This document shows positions 36,001-45,652 of a stretch of DNA of 64,000 bases, piece after piece. The stretch covers positions 173,052 to 237,051 of the forward strand of contig NZ_JABETO010000004.1 in assembly GCF_013055795.1 (NCBI RefSeq), written 5' to 3'. The notes under the pieces were generated by a model that ran no database searches, had not been told where the DNA came from, and saw nothing but the letters and a program-made list of their open reading frames with translations. Source of the stretch: Streptomyces sp. I05A-00742 (GTDB lineage: Bacteria; Actinomycetota; Actinomycetes; Streptomycetales; Streptomycetaceae). The stretch's first letter is position 1. Each line of letters opens with the position of its first letter. A program made the translations under genes and the position numbers.

Positions 36001-36901
36001 GGAGCGCGAGGTTCCGGGACAGTGCCTCGCCCCCGCTGAAGATCTGGCGGAGGGAGGTGCAGCGGCCGAATTCCTCGGTCTCCATGAGCGCCTGGAGCAG
36101 CGTGGGAACGCACTGGAGGGTGGTCACGCCGTGCTCGACGACGGTCTCGATCAGCCCCTCGGGGTCCCGGTACACCCCGGGGCCGCCCACCACCACGCGG
36201 CTTCCGCAAGCAGGGGCGAGGATTTCCCACTGCGCGGCGTCGAAACTCATGGGTGTCTTCTGCAGGACGACCTTTTCCCGGTCCAGTCCGCATTCCGCCC
36301 GCAGCCATTGCATCTGATTGACGATGCTGCGGTGCTCGATCATCACACCCTTGGGCTTTCCGGTGCTCCCGGAGGTGTAGATGACATACGCCATATCCGT
36401 GGCGTCCGGGCTGAATTCAGCATGCACCGGATCCGTCTGAGCAGATTCCGATAATTCCTTGACATCCCGCAGGGTGACGATTCTCGTGCCCGGCGGGGAA
36501 AGCTCCGCGAGCTTGTCCCGGAGCCGCTCCTGAGTGAAGACAATGCCGGTCGCGGCATCCTCGATCATATACCGCAAGCGCTCTTCCGGATACTCCGGCG
36601 AGAGCGGAAGATAGGCCCCTCCGGAGCAGATGATCCCCCATGCCCCGACCATGAGGTCCAGCGACGGCTCGACGAAGAGCCCCACCCGGACGTCCCGCTC
36701 CACCCCGAGACTCCGCAGGTGGCGGGCCACTTCCTCGCTCTTCTCCAGCAGTTCGCGGTAGGTCAGGCGTTCCCCGCCGGAGACCGCCGCGATGTCATCG
36801 GGATGTTCCGCGACCCGTTCGCGGAGCAGCTCCGGCAGCGATGCGTGCCCAGGCCACTCATGCCGGGCACCGCGAACACCGTCAACAAATAAGTGAGACA
36901 T
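32807..36901 (-). CDS. Indigoidine-synthetase-type NRPS (A-Ox-T-TE) with C-terminal PptA-like tautomerase; MinA/BpsA-like
   Basis: 1364 residues from ATG 36901 (GGGGGAAG upstream). Adenylation domain (25-500, core TSGSTGKPKG at 176-185, YRTGDL at 404-409) with a flavin oxidase domain inserted (about 500-850) before the last A core NGKID (912-916), carrier Ser972 in GGNSL, and thioesterase with nucleophile Ser1102 in GYSFGA and His1262 in DHYG. This is the layout of BpsA/IndC, which oxidise and cyclise L-glutamine to the aminopyridone precursor of indigoidine. Residues 1292-1364 are an extra domain resembling E. coli PptA/YdcE tautomerase. Codon 150 (36454-36452) is TTA. Downstream C-glycosylation, phosphatase, DUF4243 and UPRT genes point to a minimycin-type C-nucleoside. 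Confidence 0.94.
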   Translation of the reverse strand: MSHLFVDGVRGARHEWPGHASLPELLRERVAEHPDDIAAVSGGERLTYRELLEKSEEVARHLRSLGVERDVRVGLFVEPSLDLMVGAWGIICSGGAYLPLSPEYPEERLRYMIEDAATGIVFTQERLRDKLAELSPPGTRIVTLRDVKELSESAQTDPVHAEFSPDATDMAYVIYTSGSTGKPKGVMIEHRSIVNQMQWLRAECGLDREKVVLQKTPMSFDAAQWEILAPACGSRVVVGGPGVYRDPEGLIETVVEHGVTTLQCVPTLLQALMETEEFGRCTSLRQIFSGGEALSRNLALQVLNALPDADLVNLYGPTECTINASAFTVDRESIGEGPGAVPIGSPVHNTRYHILDASLSPVAVGEIGELYVGGVQLARGYLGRPELTAERFVDSPFPGEGRLYRTGDLASWNDDGTVQFAGRVDSQVKLRGFRVELDEIRLAIEAHDWVKNAAVLVKDDPRTGFQNLIACVELSPKEAALMDQGRHGAHHQSKESKLQVRAQLSNAGARDAEDLAGRTAVALPGAEPTPEQRRRVFARKTYRFYEGGEVTRDDLLRLLGREPDGAPSRRPEELELTELGAVLRYFGQYRSAERLLPKYGYASPGSLYATQLYLELSGVAGLPAGHYYYDPSAHRLVLIRELPEGAPRLVAHFMGRKQAIEPVYKNNIQEVLAIETGHMVGLFDEVLPAYGLAVGEPEFVPAVREVLECADEDYYLGTVGIVPSGGPRTEPPLDICVQAHPGKVTDLEPGQYRYSAGGLERISDEVVRRKDVIAINQRVYDRAQFGITVLSRPGRGWLAYVDLGRALQRYQMNDLGLGFMSSGYSSETGNALPAARRIDAVLRARGDGTGPSYFFVGGRVSPAQVRSEGMKEDIVHMQGPAEMIKEDLAGFLPDYMVPNKVVVLDRLPLTANGKIDVKALRSSGRTDLDVGDRPFVPPRTRTERRIGDIWKKLMKRDAVSVRDDFFASGGNSLIAVSLINRVNRTFAASLPLQALFESPTVEQLARRVDGTAGEGDGSRLVRLREEGSRSPVFCWPGLGGYPMNLRLLAGRLDIDRPFYGVQAHGINQGETPYATIAEMAAEDIKAIRRIQPTGPYTLWGYSFGARVAFETAHQLERAGERVANLFLIAPGSPEVRAGDAAVHGDEPSYRNPAFVTILFSVFAGTISGPVLEECLRQATDDESFAAFIGSTFSGLDTELVKRIVRIVRQTYEFTYTFRELAERRIEAPVTLFKARGDDYSFIENSDGFSAQPPTVIGLRADHYGLLRDPDVDELLRAVRRRLDDQNKELTLPHVNIKHFPVALSEERESELVAAVTRAVQSAFGVEEGVVSIALEPVDQDAWNEQVYVPELVGRKELLRKTPNY

Positions 36902-37070
36902 ACTTCCCCCGTCACATGCGCTTTTGCGCGTGCCATTCCATATACCCGTACGAACGTGGCCGGTCTTGCCTCTGAGGAAATGTCGCCGACCCGGGCATTG
37001 CCACGCATGCCAGCATGCATCCTCCCGATTCATGCACGGCGCGCAAGACCGGAAAAGAGGTGATATCGAG

Positions 37071-37099
37071 ACAGTAGGCGTTGGCCATGGACGGGTCAA
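37071..37099 (-). promoter_or_regulatory. Promoter for the NRPS / C-nucleoside-type operon
   Basis: On the minus strand TTGACC (37099-37094), a 17-base spacer, then TACTGT (37076-37071). This fits the Streptomyces HrdB-type consensus TTGACN-17-TANNNT. The predicted transcript start near 37064 gives a leader of about 160 bases before the NRPS ATG. The leader includes the GCATGC-CA-GCATGC element at 37005-37018, a possible control site. Confidence 0.65.
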
Positions 37100-37152
37100 C
37101 GGTGGCCGGAAGGATGACCTGAAAGTTAGCGCGCTGTTTATACGGCGGACGA

Positions 37153-37190
37153 CCGGATCGCCTCTTGGCGCGGTGGCGCCGGCGATCCGG
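37153..37190. repeat. Inverted repeat CCGGATCGCC...GGCGATCCGG
   Basis: A perfect 10-bp inverted repeat (37153-37162 and 37181-37190) with an 18-base interior that itself contains GGCGC/GGCGCC. It lies about 55 bases upstream of the -35 box of the NRPS promoter. It may be an operator for a dimeric regulator or an RNA hairpin; there is no T-tract. Confidence 0.55.
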
Positions 37191-37448
37191 CCGCGCTCTT
37201 CCGCGCCGCGGTCACCAGCCGCTATCCGGGGGTGCGATCCGTTCCGTTTCCCTTGATCCCCTTACGTCACAGGCTCGTTCGGGGGCGCGGAACGGTGGGC
37301 TCCGCGGGGATCGCGCCGGGACGAGGGGTGGCGGCGAGGGCATCCCCGACACGTTGGGGATGGCCGCAACCGGACGGGCGGTTTTCGGCCACAGAGGTGA
37401 GGGTGCCCCGGTCCCTCCCCCAGAAGGGGCACCCCCAGCGGGCTGAAT

Positions 37449-37487
37449 AGCCCGTCCGGCGTTTGAGGACGCGCACCGCAGGTGCGC
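37449..37487 (+). repeat. Fourth copy of dispersed intergenic repeat
   Basis: AGCCCGTCCGGCG followed by TTTGAGGAC, then the perfect hairpin GCGCACC-GCA-GGTGCGC (37471-37487). It differs from the 20.6-kb copies in the stem, where both arms change together, while the GCA loop is kept. It is followed by GGGGGTGCGGGGGCG as at the other locus. Confidence 0.8.
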
Positions 37488-37553
37488 TCGGGGGTGCGGG
37501 GGCGCAGCCCCTGCAAGAAACAAGAAGGGGCGGGACCGGGGCACAAACACCAA

Positions 37554-37591
37554 CGGCCCGGCAGCCGGCCGAGAAGCCGGCCACCGGGCCG
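37554..37591 (-). terminator. Hairpin terminator downstream of icd
   Basis: CGGCCCGG-CA-GCCGGC, loop CGAGAA, GCCGGC-CA-CCGGGCCG: a 14-bp stem interrupted by one CA/CA internal loop, 18 bases after the icd stop on the minus strand. No U-tract, as is usual for Streptomyces terminators. Confidence 0.7.
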
Positions 37592-37608
37592 CAACAGCGA
37601 AAGACGAA

Positions 37609-39942
<2,334 letters not shown>

Positions 39943-41619
39943 TCAGGAAGACGCGGTCGCCCGGTCCCGTGCGGCGGCGCGAGGAGCGGGAACGGCGGGC
40001 ACCGACCCGCCGTCGGCGTCGGCGTCGGTGCCGAGCACGGGGTCGGGGCCGGGCAGCCCGTCGTGGTGGGCGCGGACGCCGGCGCGGACCGCCCAGAAGT
40101 AGAAGCCGAGGGCGGACACCCCGACCAGGGCGGTGTCGAGGCCGCCGGGGATGATCCCGTGGCCGCCGAACTCGGGGCTGCCGAGTGCGGACAGCAGGGC
40201 CGTCCAGAGCAGGAACGCGGCCATCCACCAGGCCGGCGCGAACTGTTTGGCCAGGCTCCGCTCGCCCTTGCGGCGCAGGACGACGGCGGCGATGGGCAGC
40301 GAGACGAGGGTGAGCAGCGCGACCTTGCCGGTGTTGGGCCACTTGGACCAGTACAGGGCGCACGCGGCGAACGCGAAGGTCAGCGGGCAGAGCACGGCGG
40401 CGGCGGGGAGCCGGAACGGGCGGGGCAGGCCGGGCTTGGTCTTCCGGAAGACGCCGACCGCGATCGGGCCCATCAGGTACGAGACGACCATCGCGGCCGA
40501 GACGACGCTGGCCAGGGCCTCCCAGCTGTGGCCGATGGTGAGCAGCAGCAGGACGGAGAAGCCCAGGTTGAGCCACATGGCGGGGCGGGCGACGCCGTAG
40601 CGGGGGTGGACCTCGGCGATCTTCTTGGGGAAGAAGCCGGTCTCGGCGAGGTTCTGGGCCAGGTACGCGGACGAGGCGACGTTGCCGATGTTGGCGCCGG
40701 ACGGGGAGATGAAGGCGCCGAACTGGAGCAAGGTGACGACCCAGTGCAGCATCAGCAGCTTGGCGAGGTCCGCGAACGGCGACGCGAAGTTGATCCCGCT
40801 CCAGCCGCCCGCCTCCGCGAGCCGCTCGGGCGGGACCGAGCCGAGGAAGGCGACCTGGAGCGCGAGGTAGATGACCAGGCCGAGGGAGAGGGCGCCGACG
40901 AGGGCGAGCGGAATGGCCCGGCCGGGGTTCTTGGCGGCGCCGCCGAGGTTGACGACGGCCTGGAAGCCGTTGAAGGCGAAGACGACGCCCGAGGCGGAGA
41001 CGGCGGTGAGCACCGCGGACCAGCCGTTGGGGGCGAAGCCGCCGTGGTTCGTGAAGTTGCCGGTGTGGAAGCCGGAGGCGATGAGCGCGGCGATCGCCAG
41101 GACCGGGATGGCGAACTTCACCAGGGTGAGGAGGTTGTTCGCCCGCGCGAGCAGGGCCACCGACCAGTAGCAGGCGAGCCACAGGGCGACGGTCAGGACC
41201 AGGGCGGTCGCGATACCGCTGGCGGTGAGGCTGCCGTCGGAGACCAGCCCGCGGGCCCAGGCGAAGTTCCAGGACGCCATGTACTGGGTGCCGGCGATGG
41301 ACTCGATCGGGATGAGGGAGGCGGTGGCGATCCAGACCGCCCAGCCGGTGACGAAGCCCAGCACCGGGCCGTGCGAGATGGAGCCGAACCGGGCCATGGC
41401 ACCGGGCAGCGGGTAGGCCGCGCCGACCTCGGCGTAGGACATGGCGATCATGCCGATGAAGATCGCGCCGATGACCCAGGCGACCAGCGCGGCGGGGCCG
41501 GCGACCTGGGCCGCCTGGCCCGCTCCGAAGAGCCAGCCGGAGCCGAAGATGGACCCCAGGCCGATCATGATCAGGGCGAAGAGGCTGAGGCCCTTACGGT
41601 TGGCCGCGCTCACATCCAC
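39943..41619 (-). CDS. APC-superfamily amino acid/polyamine transporter
   Basis: 558 residues from GTG 41619; GTG 41613 is an alternative and the Shine-Dalgarno is weak. About 12 transmembrane helices. The first, LSLFALIMIGLGSIFGSGWLFGAGQAA, has the APC substrate/Na site pattern GSGWLF, followed by ALVAWVIGAIFIGMIAMSYAEVGAAYPLPGA (helix 2-3 signature). Tail 540-558 is Ala/Pro/Arg-rich and cytoplasmic. It imports an amino acid or related cation, probably by proton symport; the substrate cannot be assigned. It is transcribed toward icd, ending 114 bases before it. Confidence 0.88.
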   Translation of the reverse strand: MDVSAANRKGLSLFALIMIGLGSIFGSGWLFGAGQAAQVAGPAALVAWVIGAIFIGMIAMSYAEVGAAYPLPGAMARFGSISHGPVLGFVTGWAVWIATASLIPIESIAGTQYMASWNFAWARGLVSDGSLTASGIATALVLTVALWLACYWSVALLARANNLLTLVKFAIPVLAIAALIASGFHTGNFTNHGGFAPNGWSAVLTAVSASGVVFAFNGFQAVVNLGGAAKNPGRAIPLALVGALSLGLVIYLALQVAFLGSVPPERLAEAGGWSGINFASPFADLAKLLMLHWVVTLLQFGAFISPSGANIGNVASSAYLAQNLAETGFFPKKIAEVHPRYGVARPAMWLNLGFSVLLLLTIGHSWEALASVVSAAMVVSYLMGPIAVGVFRKTKPGLPRPFRLPAAAVLCPLTFAFAACALYWSKWPNTGKVALLTLVSLPIAAVVLRRKGERSLAKQFAPAWWMAAFLLWTALLSALGSPEFGGHGIIPGGLDTALVGVSALGFYFWAVRAGVRAHHDGLPGPDPVLGTDADADGGSVPAVPAPRAAARDRATASS

Positions 41620-41783
41620 GAGGTGTTGTTCCGTTCTGCCCGGCTGCCTGGGCACTGTCGACGAGGGCTCGAAGCCGCACGGGCCCCCGGGAACGGACAC
41701 CGGGTGTGGCGGCGAGAACGGCCGAGGACGTACAGAGCGACGTCGGACATAGTACGACAACCTGCCGAACGGCTTTCATCGGC

Positions 41784-42677
41784 TCAGGGCGGGCCGCCGC
41801 GGTCCGTCGTTTCGGCGGCCGGTTCCCCACCCTCCGGATCGACCCCGGGCAGCAGCAGGATCCCCCAGGTGGCGAGCACCGCGCCCACGCCCTCGGGGAC
41901 CAGCCACCACCCCGTCCGCACCCGCTCCCCGTAGACGAGCATCCCGAGGGCCAGACTGACCACCCCCTCGCCCAGGGTGAGCGCGGGCTGGGAGGCCACC
42001 AGCGGGCCCGACTCCATGGCGTTGGCCAGCAGGAAGAGCGCGCAGGCCCCGGCCGCCACGAAGGCGTACGTCTGCCAGGCACCGAAGAAGGCCGCGGGAC
42101 CGCGGTCGTCGAAGACTCCGGTGGCGGCCTTCATCAGCGTGGCGGTCAGCGCGTAGCCGATCGCCGACGCCGAGGCGAACAGGGCCGCCCGGGCCCGTCC
42201 GCGGGACCGGGGCAGGGCGCCCAGCACGCACAGCGTCATGGCCGCCCCGGTCACCGCCAGGGTCACCGTCCACCGGCCCGGGGAGACCTGGTCACGACCG
42301 CCCACCGGTGCCGCGGCCACCAGCGCCAGGCCGAGCCCGGCGGCGACCATCAGCGACGCCGCCCACCCCGCCGCGGGCAGCCGCCGCCGGGCGACCGCGC
42401 AGGCGATGAGGAGCGTGAACGGCAGTTCGGTGACCAGGATCGGCTGGACCAGCGACAGCGAGCCCAGGGTCAGCGCCAGCGCCTGACAGCCCGCCGCCCC
42501 GACGATCACGGCGACCCCGCCCAGCCACGCCGGACTGTGCACCAGGTGCCGGACCAGGCGCACGCTGAACGCGTCCCCCTCGGGCACCGTACGCGCGGCC
42601 AGCCGCTGGAGAACGGTCCCCGTGGCATTGGCCACGGCCGCCAGCAGGGCGACCAGCGCGGGAAGCACGGCAGTCAC
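41784..42677 (-). CDS. DMT/EamA-like transporter
   Basis: 297 residues from GTG 42677, with GGAGGTGAT just upstream. Nine to ten hydrophobic helices from the first residues (VLPALVALLAAVANATGTVLQRLAARTVPEGDA). LGSLSLVQPILVTELPFTLL and PALTLGEGVVSLALGMLVYGERVRTGWWLVPEG are typical of the actinobacterial DMT family, the second being the EamA repeat end. Substrate unknown. It lies 209 bases after the lasso ABC exporter on the same strand, with a hairpin between, so it is probably a separate unit. Confidence 0.82.
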   Translation of the reverse strand: MTAVLPALVALLAAVANATGTVLQRLAARTVPEGDAFSVRLVRHLVHSPAWLGGVAVIVGAAGCQALALTLGSLSLVQPILVTELPFTLLIACAVARRRLPAAGWAASLMVAAGLGLALVAAAPVGGRDQVSPGRWTVTLAVTGAAMTLCVLGALPRSRGRARAALFASASAIGYALTATLMKAATGVFDDRGPAAFFGAWQTYAFVAAGACALFLLANAMESGPLVASQPALTLGEGVVSLALGMLVYGERVRTGWWLVPEGVGAVLATWGILLLPGVDPEGGEPAAETTDRGGPP

Positions 42678-42776
42678 GACATCACCTCCGTCCGGCCCGT
42701 CGGCCACTGGTGCCACGTTCCCAGCGCCACCGGCCCCACCGCGGCACCGGCACCACCCGGCGGCACCGGTCACCCG

Positions 42777-42797
42777 CCCGGCCGCGCCGCGGCCGGG
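42777..42797 (-). terminator. Hairpin between lasso ABC exporter and DMT transporter
   Basis: CCCGGCCGC-GCC-GCGGCCGGG, a perfect 9-bp stem 90 bases beyond the ABC stop. A likely terminator of the lasso operon. The rest of the 209-base spacer shows only GC-rich sequence and the DMT Shine-Dalgarno. Confidence 0.5.
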
Positions 42798-42886
42798 CGC
42801 CGCTTCCTGTACGACGGCGTCTGCCCGGTTGCCGCGGTCCGTACGGGTGCGAAGTGCCGGAGGGACCGCGGCCGGTCTGCGCGGCG

Positions 42887-44782
42887 TCATCGGTCTTCTT
42901 GCAGTTTGTAGAGCTCGAAGAAGATTCCCGTTCCCGCGCCGACGAGTTCGTCGAAGGTGCCCGTCTGGGCAATGCGGCCCTGGTCGAGAACGACGATGCG
43001 GTCGGCGAGGCGGGTGTTGGCCAGGCGGTGGGTGATGAAGACGGTGGCCCTGCCGTCGGCGAGGTTCTTGAGCCGGGTGAAGACGCGGTGTTCGGCGCGG
43101 GCGTCGAGGGCGGCGGTCGGCTCGTCCAGGACGAGGACGGAGCCGTCGCGGTGGAAGGCGCGGGCGACGGCGATCCGCTGCCACTGCCCCCCGGAGAGGT
43201 CATGGCCGCCCCACCAGGACCGGGCCAGCGAGGTGTCCAGTCCGTCGGGGAGTGCGGCGATGACGGTGTCCGCCCCGGCGGCTTCGGCGGCGGCGTGGAC
43301 GGCGGTGTCGCCTTCGGAGCGGGGCCGGCCAAGGGTGATGTTCTCGCGGGCGGCCAGCGGCCAACGGGTGTAGTCCTGCGGAACGAGCGCGAGACGGGCC
43401 CGCACACTGTCCGGATCCGCGTCGGCGAGATCGACCCCGTCCCATGCCACCGTGCCCGAGGTGGGCAGGAACAAGCCGGTCAGAACCTTGGCCAGGGTGG
43501 TCTTGCCGGAGCCGTTCTCCCCGACCAGCGCGACGACCTCGCCTCGCCTGAGATCAAGGCTGATGTCCTTCAGCGCGGGCCCGGCTGCGCCGGGGTAGGT
43601 GAAGGAGACGTTCGCCGCGCTGATGACCTGCGGACCGTCCCCGGCGACGCGGACGGTGCCGCGGCGGCAGGCCCACGCTTTCGCCACGGTGAGGAAGCGG
43701 GCCCAGTCGTCCAGGGACAGCGAGGTACGGAACAGCCGGGCGCCGGCCCGCACCGTTGACGTCAGCGCCGCCCCGGAGGTCCGGACGGCCAGGGCCGCTG
43801 TGCCGGCGACGGCCAGGTCGATGCGGCCGGTGGACACGAGCAGCACCAGCACGGCCCAGGTCAGCGCGGTGCCGACGGTGGCCAGCGCATCACCGATGCC
43901 CTGGACCACCAGGGCCTGGCCGGTGGCCCGCAGTTGCTCGGCCTCCAGACGGCCGGAGATGACCCGGTATTGGCGGATGAGGAAATCGGCCATGGTGGCG
44001 GCGCGGACTTCATCCGCGGTGCCGCGGTCGGTGGTGTAGGAGCGGAAGACCGAACGGAGCCGGGAGTCGGCGAGGTTGCGGTGGTGGGCGGCGTGCTCGA
44101 TCCGGGCCCCGCGCACCGCCCCCCAGGCCCCCGGGATGACGGCCGCCACCAGCAGCGGCAGCATCACCGGGTGCAGGACACCGGCGACCGTGGCGGCGGC
44201 GGCGAGCTGGGCGGCGGCGGAGGTCAGCTGCTGGGCGTCCACGATCAGGTCGCCGGCCTTCTCCGCGCCGTCCGAGGCAGCCGCGTGGGCGTCCTCGAAA
44301 CCAGGGTCCTCGTAGGCGACGAGCTCGGCCGAGGTGGCGGCGGTGATGACCTCGAGGTCGGCTTCCCGTACGGCTTTCGGCGCGAGCCGGGCGGCGGCCG
44401 CGCGGGCCCCGCCGTCCAGCACGTACCGGCCGGCGGCCGCACATACGAGGAGTACCAGGGAGCCAAGGCTGCTGCGCAGGGAGCCGGTGATGTCAACGGA
44501 GGCGAACAGCGCGGCCAGGACACGGGTGGTGGCCGCCAAGGCCGTCGCGGTGAGCACAGCGGCACCGCTCTGGCAGCCGAGCAGGACCACGACGGCCCTG
44601 CGGTCGGTGCGCCAGCCGAGGCGGGCGGCCTGCCCCAGCGTGCGCGGCAGGCGGCGGGCGATGGCCCAGGTGGACAGGTTCACGGTCGCGTCGAAGTGGC
44701 GGTCGGAGGCCAGGCGCATGACCGGGGCCTGGCCCGCCGGGGCGGGCGGACGGGGGGATGCGGGTGGAGTCACGCGCCCCAT
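42887..44782 (-). CDS. ABC transporter, fused permease-ATPase (lasso peptide exporter/immunity, D)
   Basis: 631 residues from ATG 44782 (GTG 44773 is possible). N-terminal ABC exporter membrane domain (about 50-340, six helices, for example VVVLLGCQSGAAVLTATALA). ATPase domain with Walker A GENGSGKTT, Q-loop LVPQDYTRWP, signature LSGGQWQR, Walker B SVLVLDEPT and His switch ITHRL. Such half-size exporters close lasso peptide clusters, where they secrete the folded peptide and protect the producer. It is separated from B2 by 154 bases, so it may have its own start of transcription. Confidence 0.92.
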   Translation of the reverse strand: MGRVTPPASPRPPAPAGQAPVMRLASDRHFDATVNLSTWAIARRLPRTLGQAARLGWRTDRRAVVVLLGCQSGAAVLTATALAATTRVLAALFASVDITGSLRSSLGSLVLLVCAAAGRYVLDGGARAAAARLAPKAVREADLEVITAATSAELVAYEDPGFEDAHAAASDGAEKAGDLIVDAQQLTSAAAQLAAAATVAGVLHPVMLPLLVAAVIPGAWGAVRGARIEHAAHHRNLADSRLRSVFRSYTTDRGTADEVRAATMADFLIRQYRVISGRLEAEQLRATGQALVVQGIGDALATVGTALTWAVLVLLVSTGRIDLAVAGTAALAVRTSGAALTSTVRAGARLFRTSLSLDDWARFLTVAKAWACRRGTVRVAGDGPQVISAANVSFTYPGAAGPALKDISLDLRRGEVVALVGENGSGKTTLAKVLTGLFLPTSGTVAWDGVDLADADPDSVRARLALVPQDYTRWPLAARENITLGRPRSEGDTAVHAAAEAAGADTVIAALPDGLDTSLARSWWGGHDLSGGQWQRIAVARAFHRDGSVLVLDEPTAALDARAEHRVFTRLKNLADGRATVFITHRLANTRLADRIVVLDQGRIAQTGTFDELVGAGTGIFFELYKLQEDR

Positions 44783-44936
44783 GAAGGAACGGAACGCCCC
44801 TGACGGGCAAGGGAAATTGTTACCGTCGCAGCGCATCGCGCCTGGTCCGCTCGTCGCCCCCTGCCCCGCATTCACCCGTGAGGGGAGGACGGGGTCAGGA
44901 GGCGGAGCAGGCTCCCTGGACCACGGTGGCGGCGGG

Positions 44937-45353
44937 CTACGGAATGACCAGGACAGCCGTCCATGGCCGGTCGGCCGCGTCGGCTGTGTCACGGCCGACC
45001 GCGCCTTCGAGGGCTTCGACCCAGGCATGAGCGGCATCGGGCAGGAACCGGGCACCAAGCACCCACCGGGCCTGACCACCTGTCAGCGCGGTGGCGATGA
45101 CGGTAGCCAGGCTGATCTCCATGCAGGCGATCCGGCCGGGCCACCAGACCGGCGTGACCGCGTGCACCGCGGCGTACAGGGCGCTCACACGCCCTGCTCG
45201 CGCATACGGCAGCACGCGCACGGTACGGACAGCGGCAATCTGCCGGCGCAGCGGCAGCCGGGCGAGAGCGACGGCCGCGGCGAGCGCCACGACGGCCACC
45301 GCACGGTCGGGCAGCGGCGTGGCGGACGCCATGTCCGGGGCCATGGACGTCAC
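44937..45353 (-). CDS. Lasso peptide leader peptidase B2
   Basis: 138 residues from GTG 45353, overlapping the B1 stop (GTGA). This is the transglutaminase-like leader protease: catalytic Cys in RIACMEISLAT, His in DAAHAWVEA, and a following Asp (VGRD). An N-terminal hydrophobic helix precedes it (AVAVVALAAAVALARLPLRR). It removes the 38-residue leader together with B1. The short length is normal for split B2 proteins. Confidence 0.9.
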   Translation of the reverse strand: MTSMAPDMASATPLPDRAVAVVALAAAVALARLPLRRQIAAVRTVRVLPYARAGRVSALYAAVHAVTPVWWPGRIACMEISLATVIATALTGGQARWVLGARFLPDAAHAWVEALEGAVGRDTADAADRPWTAVLVIP

Positions 45354-45652
45354 CGCCACCACCGCTTTCGCCGCTGCTGGGCCGGACGGTCGGTGTCGGC
45401 GTCGACGAGCACGCCGCGTTCCAGGAGGCCGTCCACGAAAGCGGCGATGCCCCTCTCGACAGTCCGGGGGTCCTGGCCGGTAGGCGCGGCGATCTCCTGG
45501 GCGAGTCCGGCGGTCGAGCCGTGGCGGGTGAGGGCGTGCCAGACGCGGGTGGCGTCCGCATCGAGCATCAGCCACTGCCCGTGGCGGACATCGAGCACGA
45601 CGGTGCCGTGGCCGGTGTCGGCGTAGTGGATGTGACAGGCGGGGATCAGCAT
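45350..45652 (-). CDS. Lasso peptide RiPP recognition element B1 (PqqD-like)
   Basis: 100 residues from ATG 45652, which overlaps the cyclase gene's last 7 bases. It has a winged-helix RRE/PqqD fold: an early strand pair (VVLDVRHGQWLMLDADATRVWHAL), a helix (STAGLAQEIA) and a late helix, VERGIAAFVDGLLERGVLV. It binds the precursor's leader and presents it to B2. The tail is strongly basic (RPAQQRRKRWWR). Confidence 0.9.
   Translation of the reverse strand: MLIPACHIHYADTGHGTVVLDVRHGQWLMLDADATRVWHALTRHGSTAGLAQEIAAPTGQDPRTVERGIAAFVDGLLERGVLVDADTDRPAQQRRKRWWR

Larger units (their letters stand above)
36902..37608. other. 707-base intergenic region: operon promoter, inverted repeats, dispersed repeat, icd terminator
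   Basis: No gene seen. From the left it holds the NRPS leader, GCATGC-CA-GCATGC (37005-37018), a minus-strand promoter (37071-37099), an AT-rich patch near 37128-37143, a 10-bp inverted repeat (37153-37190), one copy of the dispersed repeat (37449-37487) and the icd terminator hairpin (37554-37591). Listed separately where a site can be defined. Confidence 0.7.

Noticed and set aside
32804..36454. A plus-strand open frame of about 1,200 codons opposite the NRPS
   Set aside because: Composition is antisense-like and no motif or start is visible; the NRPS frame explains the region.
27740..36901. Plain indigoidine (blue pigment) cluster
   Set aside because: Not excluded as a product, but UPRT and DUF4243 genes are not needed for indigoidine and point to a C-nucleoside pathway.
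36902..37608. A gene in the 707-base gap beside icd
   Set aside because: Short frames lack ribosome sites and have atypical codon positions; region is filled by promoter, repeats and terminator.
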